DNA of 64,000 nt from Symbiodinium natans (lineage: Eukaryota; Sar; Dinophyceae; Suessiales; Symbiodiniaceae), in contig CAJNDS010002632.1 of the NCBI GenBank assembly GCA_905221605.1, positions 158,115 to 222,114 of the forward strand, written 5' to 3'. The notes beneath the pieces are model-generated. The model had not been told where the DNA came from. It worked only from the letters and a program-made list of their open reading frames with translations, and ran no database searches. Positions 22,128 through 31,718 of the stretch are shown in pieces. The number at the start of each line of letters is the position of its first letter. Positions within the stretch are counted from its first letter, which is position 1. The position numbers were made by a program, and so were the translations under genes.

Positions 22128-24339
22128 CTCAACCATCCCCTATAGCTGAAGCTGTGGTGCTGCACTGCGGCACACTCCCCGCCTGCCCCATCGCCAATAA
22201 GGTGCGATCAAGGGACAAAAGTGGGAGCACTTGAAAAACCAAAAAACCATGAAGAACCCAAAACCCTTAAAACGCTAGGGCTTAGGGGCCAGGGCTTAGG
22301 GTTTTCCACTGAAGCTCTAAAGAACTTGAGGTGACCTGCGCCAAGACTTGCAAGCCCTTATACCCGAGACCCTGAAACCACGCAGCCCCTAAACCCCAAT
22401 CGTAAACCCTAAACCCTAAACCCTAAACCCTAAACCCTAAACCCTAAACCCTAAACCCACCTGAGCCTGCAAGACTCCTGAAAAAGCCTGGAAACTTCCA
22501 TGTCACCTAGACAAGGACTCGGGTCTGACAGAACACGGCGAGGCAGCGGCGAGGAGATGCGAGGGGTTTAGGGTTTGGGGTTTGGGGTTGGGGTTTGGGG
22601 CTTGGGGCTTGGGGTTTGGGGTTTGGGGTTCAGGGGGTCCGAGCTGTAGGCGGCTTAAGTTAGCGATTCAGGGTAGTGCTTAGGGTTTAGGGTTCAGGGC
22701 TTAGAGGGCTTAGGGTTTGGGGCTTAGGGGTTTAGGGTTGAAGGTTTTCGGGCTTCAGGATGCTTGACCCTTGTATTTCGGGGCGGAAATGGTCGTTGGA
22801 CCGTGGTTAGGGTTTAGGGTTTAGGGCTTAAGGCTTAGGGCTTAAGGCTTAGGGCTTAAGCTTAGGGCTTAAGCTTAGGGCTTAAGCTTAGGGCTTAGTA
22901 ACAGCACCAAACCGAACGACGACATGTGATTCTTTCATGCGTTCTCCTGGCATCTTGCGTGCGTAGTCCTAAGCGCCAAGAGAATCCCTAAACCCGCAAC
23001 CCCTAAACCCTAAACCCCTAAACCCCTGAAACCTAAACGAGCCGTCGGAAGCAGATGAGGGCACCCTGCTTCACGTTAGACAGAGGCTGAGACTCCTCAA
23101 GAGCTAAAACCTCCAGAAACCACCTCGTTAGGGCTGAGGAGGGTTTAGGATTTAGGGTTTAGGGTTTAGGGGTCTAGGGTCTAGGGTTTAGGGTTTAGGG
23201 TTTAGGGTTTTTCAAATCCTAGGCCCAAACCCCATCCGCGGCCGGGAAAGACCTTTCGCTCGTCCGCGGTTTGCAGGTGGATGGCCAAGTTCGGGATGAG
23301 CATGACCTTGTCTAAACCCTAAACCCTAAAACCTAAACCCTAGACCCTGAACCCTAAACCCTAAACTCTAAACCCTAAACCCTAAAACCTAAACCCTAAA
23401 CCCTAAACCCTAAACCCTGACCCTAAACCCTAAGCCCTAAACCTGTCTCGTGTTCGGGTTTAGGGCTTGAGGTTTAGGATCGGTCAAGGTCTTCTTCCGC
23501 TGGGGTTTAGGGTGTAGGGTTTAGGGTTTAGGGTTTAGGGTTTAGGGTTTAGGGTTTAGGGTTTAGGGTTTAGGGTTTAGGGTTTAGGGTTTAGGGTTTA
23601 CTGTTTAGGGTTTACTGTTTAGGGTTTCGGGCTTATGTAAGGTTTCGGGATTGTGGTTTAGGATATGCAACCATCAAGGCTTGCAGGGTTGATCAGGGCG
23701 GGTTGTGGCTTAGAACGGTTTACCGGGATTGTAGGGCTTCATCAGTTCTCGTGCGGGAGTTGTTTCTTTACTGTTTAGGGTTTCCCTAAACCCTAAACCC
23801 TAAACCCTAAACCCTAAACCCTTAGGTTTAAGGAGTTTGAGAAGCTCGCTTGGGATTGAGCCACCCTGGACTTTCTGGAAGCCAACGCTCCTAGACCAGA
23901 ATAACCGGTATGCTCTCGTTCATCATACGCTCCCCGTTTTGTACCTTAGGCAGAAGAAGAGTACTTCACATCATTCTTAGTGCAGGAACAGTGCGACATC
24001 TTGCCGGAACAGAAAGCTTTCAAACAACTACTCCGGAATAGCGCCGAAGTTGTTTACCCTAAGCCCTAAAGCCGAAACCCTACACCCCAAACCCTAAACC
24101 CTAAACCCTAAACCCTAATACTGTGACTCCGCACCGGCCCAAAATTTGACCAGTATCATTAGACTTGCCCTGTCTCTCAGTTTAGGGTTTGTATTTGGGG
24201 TTTAGGGTTTAGGGGTTTACGGCGTTAGGCCCTAAACCCTAAACCCTAAACCCTAAACCCTAAACCCTAAACCCTAAACCCTAAACCCTAAACCCTAAAC
24301 CCTAAACCTTTCCTACCATATATATTTAAATGTTAAACC
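22128..24339. repeat. Telomeric mosaic
   Basis: CCCTAAA at 22405-22458, 23315-23440, 23784-23820, 24085-24118 and 24231-24308; TTTAGGG at 23150-23212 and 23505-23602; TTTGGGG/CTTAGGG variants at 22563-22630 and 22805-22895. Head-to-head junctions (TTTAGGG directly followed by CCCTAAA) occur at 23774-23790 and about 24195-24235. Islands contain no supportable gene. Confidence 0.85.
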
Positions 24340-24427
24340 CCTTCGTGGATTTGCACACAAACCTTCGTGGATTTGCACACAAACCTTCGTGGATTTGCAC
24401 ACAAACCTTCGTGGATTTGCACACAAA
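24340..24427 (+). repeat. 22-bp repeat array, block 1 (4 direct units)
   Basis: Four perfect head-to-tail units of 22 bp (CCTTCGTGGATTTGC followed by ACACAAA), with no spacers. The unit has no stop codon in any of six frames, which explains the overlapping open frames on both strands. It is not a CRISPR, because repeats abut with no unique spacers. Confidence 0.95.
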
Positions 24428-24508
24428 CCGGCCTGGAGGGGCCAGGGTTCAGGTTTTTCGACGGCGTCGGGGGGCCTCGAAGGGCCAGGGTTCAGGTTTT
24501 TCAACGGT

Positions 24509-24596
24509 TTTGTGTGCAAATCCACGAAGGTTTGTGTGCAAATCCACGAAGGTTTGTGTGCAAATCCACGAAGGTTTGTGTGCAAATCCACGAAGG
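24509..24596 (-). repeat. 22-bp repeat array, block 2 (4 inverted units)
   Basis: Four perfect units in the opposite orientation to block 1. Blocks 1 and 2 could form an 88-bp perfect stem with an 81-nt loop. Blocks 2 and 3 could do so with a 24-nt loop. Confidence 0.95.
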
Positions 24597-24620
24597 CCAT
24601 TAACCTTTATAATGTTCAAG

Positions 24621-24792
24621 CCTTCGTGGATTTGCACACAAACCTTCGTGGATTTGCACACAAACCTTCGTTTGCACACAAACCTTCGTGGATTTGCACA
24701 CAAACCTTCGTGGATTTGCACACAAACCTTCGTGGATTTGCACACAAACCTTCGTGGATTTGCACACAAACCTTCGTGGATTTGCACACAAG
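24621..24792 (+). repeat. 22-bp repeat array, block 3 (8 direct units)
   Basis: Eight units in the block 1 orientation. The third has a 4-bp deletion (TGGA lost). Like block 1, it is followed directly by CCGGCCTGGAGGGGCCAGGG, so arrays and the downstream minisatellite form one higher-order repeat. Confidence 0.95.
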
Positions 24793-25905
24793 CCGGCCTG
24801 GAGGGGCCAGGGTTCAGGATTTTCACTGGCCTCGAAGGGCCAGGGCTTCAGGTTTTTCAGCGGTTTTTCAGGGTTTTCACTGGTTGTTCAGCTTTTCCAC
24901 GGACGGGGCTCCAGGGTTCAGGTTTTTCACTGTTTTTTTTTTTCACGGGCTCGAGGGGCCAGGGTTCAGGATTTTCACTGGCGTCTCGAAGGGCCAGGGT
25001 TCAGGTTTTTCACTGGTTTTGAGTGTTGTTCGAGGGAGGGTTGGGGAAAATTCGAGTCCTCGCAGGGCCAGGGTTCAGGTTTTTCACGGGCGGGCTCGGG
25101 GGGCCAGGGTTCAGGTTTTCACTGGCGTCGGGGCCCCAGGGTTCAGGATTTTCACCGGTGAAGGCACAGGGTTCGGGTTTTTCACGGGCCGGAGCCCCAG
25201 GGTTCAGGTTTTTCACTGTTTTTTTGACGGGCTCGAGGGGCCAGGGTTCAGGTTTTTCACTGGGGGCCCAGGGTTCAGGTTTTTCACTGTTTTTTTTCAC
25301 GGGCTCGAGGGGCCAGGGTTCAGGTTTTTCACTGGCGTCGGGGGTCCAGGGTTCAGGTTTTTCACGGGCCGGGGGGCGTCGGGGGTCCAGGGTTCGTGTT
25401 TTTCACGGGCGTCGGGCCCCAGGGTTCGGGTTTTCACGGGCATCGGGGGCCCAGGGTTCAGGTTTTTCACTGTTTTTTTTTCACGGGCTCGAGGGGCCAG
25501 GGTTCAGGTTTTTCACTGGCGTCAGGGGTCCAGGGTTCAGGTTTTTCACGGGCCGGGGCCCGGGGGTTCAGGTTTTCACGGGCGTCGGGGGTCCAGGGTT
25601 CGTGTTTTTCACTGTTTTATTTTTCACGGGCTCGAGGGGCCAGGGTTCAGGTTTTTCACTGGCGTCGGGGCCCCAGGGTTCAGGTTTTTCACTGGAGCAG
25701 GCCACGAGGCCTCGTGGGCGTTGAGGCTCCAGGGTTTTACTGTTTTTTTTCACGGGCTCGAGAGGCCAGGGTTCAGGTTTTTTCACTGGCGTCGGGGCCC
25801 CAGGGTTCAGGTTTTTCACTGGAGCAGGCCACGAGGCCTCCTGGGCGTTGAGGACTGTTTTTTTTCCACGGGCTTGAGGTTCCAGAGTTCAGGTGTTCAC
25901 TGGCT
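24793..25905 (+). repeat. Degenerate GGGTTCAGG-TTTTTCAC minisatellite
   Basis: About 28 units of variable length (roughly 25-50 bp), each built on CCAGGGTTCAGG then TTTTTCAC, with GGCTCGAGG or GGCGTCGGGG linkers and occasional poly-T. The core GGGTTCAGG is one step from GGGTTTAGG, so it may derive from telomeric DNA. Low stop-codon density leaves a 621-codon plus frame (24389-26254). This frame crosses three unrelated repeat classes and is not a credible gene. Confidence 0.9.
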
Positions 25906-26570
25906 TCGGCACCCCAACCCTACAGACCCCCGCAAGACCCCACCCAGACCAGACACCCGCCCCCACCCCCCCAGACCCCGCCGGCACCCCCCTCAGACCC
26001 CCCCAGACGCCCCCAGACCCCCCAACCCCCAGTCCACGGTCCACAGTCCCCAAGGCCCCAGGCCCCCCCCCAACCCCCCAACCCCCCCCCCTCCTCCCCC
26101 ATCCCTAACCAGTCCACGGCAGCAGAGTGTTGACGTGGGTCCGCGGTCTGCATCTCTGGCGGAGTGTGGGGCACGGTCTACGGTAGAGAGATGCCCACCA
26201 GCCCAGCCCACCAGCCCCTTCTCCCCGTCCCCGCCCGCCCCCCTCCGACCATGACCCGCCATCCCTTCCCCTCCCCCATCCCCCCTCCTCCCCTCCCTTG
26301 CTCAGCCGACTGTGGACCACACACCTGTCCGTGGTCCGGGTCTCTGGCAGAGTGTGGGACTGGGAGCCGGTCCACGATCCACGGTCCCGTCTATGGTACA
26401 AAAATGCCCCAGCCCCCTCTCCCGTCCCCGCCAGCCCCCCTACGACCCCGCCCACACTGCGCAACCAAGATCAGCAGCTGCCACAACCACTACCGCACCA
26501 CTGCCACTACCCACACCACACACAGACAAACCTTGAACCCTGGCGCTGCGACTCCAGAATGTGCCTAGTC
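25906..26570 (+). repeat. Pyrimidine-rich stretch with a ~180-bp diverged duplication
   Basis: The plus strand is strongly C-rich (runs such as CCCCCCCCCAACCCCCC), giving long purine/pyrimidine asymmetry. Two diverged units start near 26127 and 26306. They share GTCC..GGTCTGC/GGGTC TCTGGC.GAGTGTGGG, then a GGTC..CGGTA segment and a following C-rich tail. Open frames on both strands are composition artefacts. Confidence 0.75.
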
Positions 26571-26955
26571 TCGCTAGGGTTTAGGATTTTCACGGGTCGA
26601 GGCCCTAGGGTTTAGGATTTTCACGGGCGGGGGCGTGCCTTATGTCTAGGGTTTAGGATTTTCACAGTTGTTTTTTCCGGTCAAGGGAGTGCGAAGCCCG
26701 GGGTCACGCGGTCAGGCCCTAGCATTCTAGGATTTAGGATTTTCACGGGGTCGGGGCCCTGGGTCACGGGGTTTAGACTCGTGATGTTAACAGGGAGGGT
26801 TAGGAACGGGGCCCAAGAAGGAGGTATGGGGTCGGGCCCTCGCGTTTAGGATTACGGGGTCGGGGGCCTAGGTTTTAGGATTTTCACGGAATCGGTGCCC
26901 TAGGATTTAATTTTCATGGGGTCGGGGCCCTAGGGTTTAGGATTTTCACGGCTCG
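26571..26955 (+). repeat. CCCTAGGGTTTAGGATTTTCACGG-type minisatellite
   Basis: Eight or so units with core CTAGGGTTTAGGATTTTCAC and linkers containing GGGTCGGGGCC. The unit is clearly homologous to the minisatellite at 24.8-25.9 kb but carries GGGTTTAGG in place of GGGTTCAGG. It links that satellite to the telomere heptamer. Confidence 0.88.
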
Positions 26956-26981
26956 TGGAGGAAACACATGCGCTCCACACC

Positions 26982-27221
26982 TTTTCCCAAAAAAGAGAAC
27001 GCCACCCCTCTCAGTTGGCCGGCTACCCCAGCTGCCCTAGCAGATATGCCATGGTACTTTCTTGGCCACACGCAGTGCCTGCGGCACCACCTCCGTGGCT
27101 ACTTTTCCCAAAAAGAGAACGCCACCCCTCTCAGTTGGCCGGCTAACCCAGCTGCGCTAGCAGATATGCCATGGCACTTTCCTGGCCACAGGCGGTGCCT
27201 GCGGCACCACCTCCGTGGCTA
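26982..27221 (+). repeat. Tandem duplication (121 + 119 bp) across a gene end
   Basis: 26982-27102 and 27103-27221 are about 93 percent identical, beginning TTTTCCCAAAAA and ending CACCTCCGTGGCTA. The right copy contains the last codons and stop of the minus-strand gene; the left copy lies beyond the stop. The duplication therefore involves the 3' end of that gene. Confidence 0.95.
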
Positions 27222-28514
27222 TGGTCCCCGTCCTCGTCGTCGTCGTCGATGTCGCCCAGCGGGATGCCAACCTCGGTTGGGTCGTGGTTCTTCGCCTTGC
27301 GCTTCTTCTCTGTTTTTGTCTTCTTCTTCCGCTGCTTCTTGCCCTTTTTGGCCTTCTCCTCCGCGTTGTCTGAGAACGAGTTGTTCATATCGTCTAGCGG
27401 GGTATTGTCGCCGATGAAGCTGCACAACGAATCCGAATCCTCCGGCTTCACCTCCGACGGCTCAACCAGTCCCGACGGCTCAACCAGTCCCGACGGCTCT
27501 TCCGGCTCGTCGTTCCAGGTCTCGCACGGGATGTTCCTATGCACCACTCGATTGGTTTTTGGATCGATGGCCCGCTTGCATGCCCCGCAGCAGGAAGTCC
27601 GGGCGGCGTGGGTGGCACTTTGGCAGGCGTCCTGGCCCCAGTCGACCGAGGCGTGGGGGGTGCCCTGGTTGGAGTGGGCGCTGCGCCACGGCTGGGGAGC
27701 GTGGAAGCAAGCTGTGAACCAACCAGCTGCGCGAGGCGGTCCAATGACACCGTCAAAGCATTCTGGAGGTTGGCAGCGGTCCGCTCATTGTTCTCTTCCA
27801 TCTGGCTCAAACATCTGTGCAAGACCATGCACATATCGCGGGACGACTCCAAGAGCTCATTGGTGGACAGCAACAGTCGAATGAGGGTCGGCAGTTCAGT
27901 TCCTTCTCGGTGCGCTTGTTGGATCATACGGTCAGCCTCGGCCCTGGCGGCTTCCTGTTGTCGGGCTTGCTCTTCCGCCTGCTTCGTGAGTCTCTGCTGG
28001 TCTTTCTGTCGTCGAGTTTCCGCCTGCTCCGCCTCGCGGTGCCGGCGGTCCAGTGTCCGGCGTTGTTGCCGCGCAGCGTCCGCCTGTCTGCGGCTTTCCT
28101 CATCCTTCAGTCGTCGCTCATCCTCCTCCAGCTGCTTGCTTCTGGCCTGGGCCTGCAGATGCTCGAGGCGAGCAGCCTCGCGAGCTTGCTGGACACTCGC
28201 CGCCACTTGGTTCTCCGCCAAAGTGGAGGACGATGCCTCGAAGTTGTCCCACGACGAGCACTGCATGTCGCCCTCGGCCATGGGCGGGGACTGGATGTCG
28301 ACCTCGGGCGGGGATTGGACGTCGACCTCGGTCATGAGCGGGGGGTCATCACTGGCGAGCCGGTGAAGCCACCACAACAAGTAACCATCGACCTCCTGCT
28401 CCCCGGCCGCGGACTCGTCCCCTGAGGACTCGTCCACCGGAATGGGGGTCCACCAAGCGCCACGACCACCAGCAACGCCGCCAACCACAGCACCATGGTG
28501 TAATGTCTGAGCAT
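27143..28514 (-). pseudogene. Secreted or membrane-anchored coiled-coil protein gene, split over three frames
   Basis: This is the strongest coding region in the window. Frame A (from 28514 or 28496) starts with a hydrophobic leader MVLWLAALLVVVALGG, a likely signal peptide or anchor. Frame B is open from 28488 to 27448 (346 codons): an acidic start (PVDESSGDESAAGEQ), a long Arg/Glu/Gln/Ala-rich coiled coil at about residues 90-200, then a Pro/Thr-rich linker. Frame C (to 27143) continues with CCGACKRAIDPKTNRVVHRN, a Lys-rich block and an Asp-rich tail. A to B and B to C each need a -1 (or +2) step, near 28445 and near 27590. Options are introns too small to see, sequence errors or decay. Two 18-bp units are repeated near 27457-27495. 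Family unknown. Confidence 0.7.
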
Positions 28515-28800
28515 GAGCCTAGCTGCGCCTATGTCAAGCTGCCTTACGTGCACATGTGAAGCTGCCGTGCCGCTGAGCCAAGAACGGCGCGGGCACACAC
28601 TCAGCAAGGGGTCAAGCCGGGCGAGAAGGGGGCCTTATGGGTTAGGCAGCAAAGCACTCCTACCCTCCAACTCCCTGAACCGGAGAAACCCTGCAGGAGC
28701 CCCGGGCCAAACTGCATTTCTGAGCCGCTAAAATTGCGAGCCTGATGACAGATGGACAGGAGTGGGGTCGAACAGGTAGGAAAGGAGCCCAAGAAGGAGG
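28515..28800. other. Region upstream of the coiled-coil gene
   Basis: Unique GC-rich DNA. Minus-strand frames extend a little upstream of the leader, to 28607 and 28792, without recognisable domains. It could hold a 5' UTR or upstream exon. 28785-28800 (GAGCCCAAGAAGGAGG) resembles 26810-26823. Confidence 0.3.
28571..28588 (-). promoter_or_regulatory. Weak spliced-leader-like match upstream of the coiled-coil gene
   Basis: On the minus strand the sequence reads GCCGTTCTTGGCTCAG about 75 bp before the putative ATG at 28496. Dinoflagellate mRNAs receive a trans-spliced leader ending CCATTTTGGCTCAAG, and relics of it occur before retroposed genes. The match here is partial, with one extra base and a changed end, so it may be chance. 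Confidence 0.15.
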
Positions 28801-28905
28801 TTGGAAATATTTCCTAATGGTGTGGGACCCAATGGGCGGGTGGGTATTCCTCTATGGCCGTGAAAACTGCTCAACTAGTGAATGCTTCGACCAGAGATGC
28901 TGAAC
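28801..28905 (+). repeat. Dispersed repeat R1, copy 2
   Basis: Homologous to 3612-3722 (see there), ending GAGATGCTGAACCC directly at a CCCTAAA tract. Confidence 0.6.
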
Positions 28906-30118
28906 CCTAAACCCTAAACCCTAAACCCTGTTCTACCCTCCTCCCCCTCTGAAGGCCATACAAGCCAGAGCACGGGCTCCGGTACCCGCACCAACTTCTC
29001 CGTCAGCTGCCCCTCTGCGCTGCGGGTCACCACCTGGGGCTTTAGGTGGAGGGTTTAGGGTTTAGGGTTTAGGGTTTAGGGTTTAGGGTTTAGGGTTTTA
29101 GGGTTTTAGGGCTTTAGGGCTTTAGGGTTTTAGGGTTTTAGGGTTTTAGGGTTTCAGGGTTTCGGGGTTTTCGGGCTTTAGGGTTTAGGGCGTTTAGGGT
29201 TGGGGTTTAATTACGGTATAGGGCATAGCGCTTACGGCTTAGGGGTTGGTTAATAGTTGGGGACCTTTCAGGGGTAGGGTTTACTAACAGGGGGTCTGGG
29301 GTCCTAGGAGTCTAGGGTGTATGGTGCATTGCTATAGACTAGCTCTCGCCACGCACCTCAGATTGCAGCTTGCTTAGACCTCGTCCCGCGCCGACTGAAT
29401 AGCAAGAAGTGAAAGGCGAACAACCCAACTATCCAATCTTCACCACCCAAAAAAGCTGAAACGTCAGAGAAAGCAGGCCAAACGACTCTTAACCCCAAAT
29501 GTAATGGAACGACCCGCTCTTATCCCCCAGAGAACGGTTCACAGGACTGTAGCAGATAGCTAGAGGAACTAGGCTAATCACAACGAACTAGGGGCACCAA
29601 ACACGGCCTTAAACACATTAAAAAAATGAATATGGGCCCTAAACCCTAAACCCTAAACCCGAAACCCTGAACCCTAATCCCCAAACCCTCAACCCTAAAC
29701 CCTAAACCCTAAACCCTAAAAGCCCCCCAAAACCATCACAAGGCTCACCTTGCCAGCAAAGCCCAGGGGTCGGTCAAACCAGGTGTGCCACAACCTTGGG
29801 ATCCAACGAGGGGGTTTTGGGGGTTTGGGGGTTGGGGTTTAGGGTTTTTCGGGTTGGGGTTTGGGGTTTAGGGTTTTTGGGGTTGGGGTTTGTGGTTTAG
29901 GGCTTCGGGTTTATTTATGTTGGTCCCTTGTTGTGGTTTAGGGTTTGGGTTTCAGGGTCTTCACATGTAAGGGGCCATATTCAGGGGTCGCAACCCGGCA
30001 GGAAAACCTCAGCCCCCTAAGCCCTCAACCCATAACACCCCAAGCCATAAACCTTAGGGCTCTAAGGTTTGAGGTTTGTCTGTGCCGTGGCACCACCCCA
30101 ACCTAATAGCTCAAGGGG
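28906..30118. repeat. Telomeric mosaic and a unique island
   Basis: CCCTAAA at 28902-28930 and 29637-29720; TTTAGGG/TTTTAGGG at 29049-29190; TTTGGGG variants at 29815-29910. The island 29310-29636 is AT-richer and shows no open frame of note. F1-like fragments (CATGTAAGGGGCCATATTC) occur near 29964-29982. Confidence 0.75.
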
Positions 30119-30325
30119 AGATTTGATGGCGCTTAGGGGTTAGGGTTTAGCATTTAGGGTTTAGGGTTTAGGGTTTTTTTGGGTTTGGGGTTTAGGGTTT
30201 AGGGTTTAGGGTTTAGGGTTTAGAGTTTAGGGTTTAGGGTTTAGGGTTTAGGGTTTAGGGTTTAGGGTTTAGGGTTTAGGGTTTAGGGTTTAGGGTTTAG
30301 GGTTTAGCGTAGATTTGATGGCGCT
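30119..30325 (+). repeat. TTTAGGG array bounded by a perfect 15-bp direct repeat
   Basis: AGATTTGATGGCGCT occurs at 30119-30133 and again at 30311-30325. Between the copies there is only telomere-type DNA (30134-30310, about 24 heptamers plus variants), abutting both copies. This is the clearest insertion-site duplication in the window. Removing the array and one repeat copy joins two pieces of ordinary DNA. Confidence 0.9.
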
Positions 30326-30566
30326 CGGGTCCATAATGTTGACGTGGCAGCTCTGTCCATAAGACCAGGTGGGTGTTTGTCTGGAACAAGTTGTTGATGC
30401 GACAGTACGAACGTCTGGCGCCTCTCCACTCCTTGTCTCCAATGTCTGCGCCAACGGCAGAAGGTGAAAAGGTCAAGTCGAACTGAGCTCGGCCCATTAA
30501 TGGTCCAGTCGAGCGAAACCCGCTCGTCGTGGTGACGGAAGATAACCTGATGCTTTCCATCTGCAG
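30326..30566 (-). CDS. Possible exon interrupted by a telomeric insertion
   Basis: Minus strand, preceded by CACACTGCAG, an acceptor-like site at about 30561-30570. All three minus frames are fairly open: one gives MESIRLSSVTTTSGFRSTG (87 codons, to 30297), another starts DGKHQVIFRHHDERVSLDW. A third frame ends GQSCHVNIMDPSAIKS, whose last codons are the 15-bp repeat. If the telomeric array is ignored, that frame continues beyond it as PLELLGWGGATAQTN. The true frame is uncertain and I do not recognise the protein. Confidence 0.35.
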
Positions 30567-31226
30567 TGTGACACAGGTGTTGGTGAGTTATAGTTGTAGG
30601 ACACCGACCTAAGAACCCAAACCTTAAACCCCAAGCCCTACCCCCTAAACACCAGCCCTGAGCCCTAAGCCCTAAACCCTAAACCCTCAACACCAAGCCC
30701 TAAACCCTAATACCCCAAGCCCCAAGCCCTAAACCCTACTACCCCAAGCCCTAAACCCCCTAAGAACCAGTAAGAGAGGGCCCCGCAGAACTTTTGGAAT
30801 CAAAGATCTCTTTGAGAATTATCTTGCCGAGGCGATGACCTTTCCCCACGCTTAAGTCCCAGGGTTTAGGATTTAGGGTTTAGGGCTTAGGGTTTAGGGT
30901 TTGGGGTTTAGGGCTTAGGGCTTAGGGCTTGGGGCTTAGGGCTGGGTGCTCTTCCTCCCCCTTGAGCCCCCCAAACTCCACAAACACATAACAAAGCTTC
31001 CAGGGCTTAGGGGCTTGGGGTTTCGGATGCAGGCTTGTTTCAGAACCCTAAACCCTAAACCCTAAACCCTAAACCCTAAACCCTAAACCTTAAACCCTAA
31101 ACCCTAGTCTCTGAGCCGATGGCCCGCCGCCGTAGGTTTGGATGCCAACCTTTTTCTGAGGGTTGTTACATGGGCCCTTGATGGGTTAGGGTTTAGGGTT
31201 TAGGGTTTAAGGTTTAGGGTTTAGGG
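30567..31226. repeat. Telomeric mosaic
   Basis: Irregular CCCTAAA/CCCCAAG units (30620-30770), TTTAGGG/CTTAGGG (30862-30945) and CCCTAAA (31045-31108). The segment 31161-31185 has an F1-like end (TTACATGGGCCCTTG). Confidence 0.8.
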
Positions 31227-31377
31227 CTTAGGGCTTAGGGCTTAGGGCTTAGGGCTTAGGGCTTAGGGCTTAGGGCTTAGGGCTTAGGGCTTAGGGCTTA
31301 GGGCTTAGGGCTTAGGGCTTAGGGCTTAGGGCTTAGGGTTTAGGGTTTAGGGATTGGGGGAGCTGCATGGTCCCTTG
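31169..31377 (+). repeat. (CTTAGGG)16 array with flanking repeat
   Basis: Exactly 16 uniform CTTAGGG units (31227-31338), between TTTAGGG shoulders. CATGGGCCCTTG (31169-31180) and CATGGTCCCTTG (31366-31377) flank the whole tract. The motif is also an F1 end, so this may be an array inside an F1 remnant rather than a simple target duplication. Confidence 0.85.
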
Positions 31378-31404
31378 TAAGTATGAGAGCTTGAAAGGAG
31401 ACCC

Positions 31405-31708
31405 TTACACACCCCTTATGTACGGTATGTCCTCGAAGAAAAGATGGATATCCGCTGCTGGCTCCACGGACAAGGCAGTCGGGGAGATGTCTGAAAGCCA
31501 TCCTGTCATAGTAAGCCTCGAGGCCCAAAGCCTTCCCTTCCTCAAACTGATCGGCATTTTTGTAGTCCAGATTCAGTCGGATGGTCACCTCTTCAGGACC
31601 CAGCGCAAAAGCATTTGCGATCCGTCCAGTGCATTCCTCCCCACGCGCCTTCACCTGTGCCAACGTCAACACGTCGAGGGACAACCCTTGCCGTGCACTC
31701 TCACTCAA
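31405..31708 (-). CDS. Exon of unknown protein with one frame break
   Basis: Minus strand. The exon starts right after an acceptor-like TTGTATTCTAG (ends 31709). The first frame gives about 66 convincing codons, including LSLDVLTLAQVKARGEE, then FALGPEEVTIRLNLDYKNAD and FEEGKALGLEAYY. After this the better sequence is in the next frame (from 31509): MTGWLSDISPTALSVEPAAD, then FFEDIPYIRGV and a TAA stop at 31407-31405. The shift is +1 (one extra base, or -2). It is probably the last exon of a real gene with an indel or sequence error, but no domain is recognised. F1-like fragments lie on both sides (31366, 31760). Confidence 0.5.
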
Positions 31709-31718
31709 CTAGAATACA

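Noticed and set aside
24340-24792. CRISPR-like array
   Set aside because: Repeats are contiguous, without unique spacers of regular length. The setting is eukaryotic, and no cas-like genes are present.
24389-26254. 621-codon open frame on the plus strand
   Set aside because: It runs through three unrelated repeat classes (22-mers, GGGTTCAGG minisatellite, C-rich tract). Several frames on both strands are open over the same stretch, and the product is low complexity.
25920-26568. Many overlapping 60-130-codon frames
   Set aside because: The pyrimidine-rich composition removes stops on both strands. Products are Pro- or Gly-rich with no domain.
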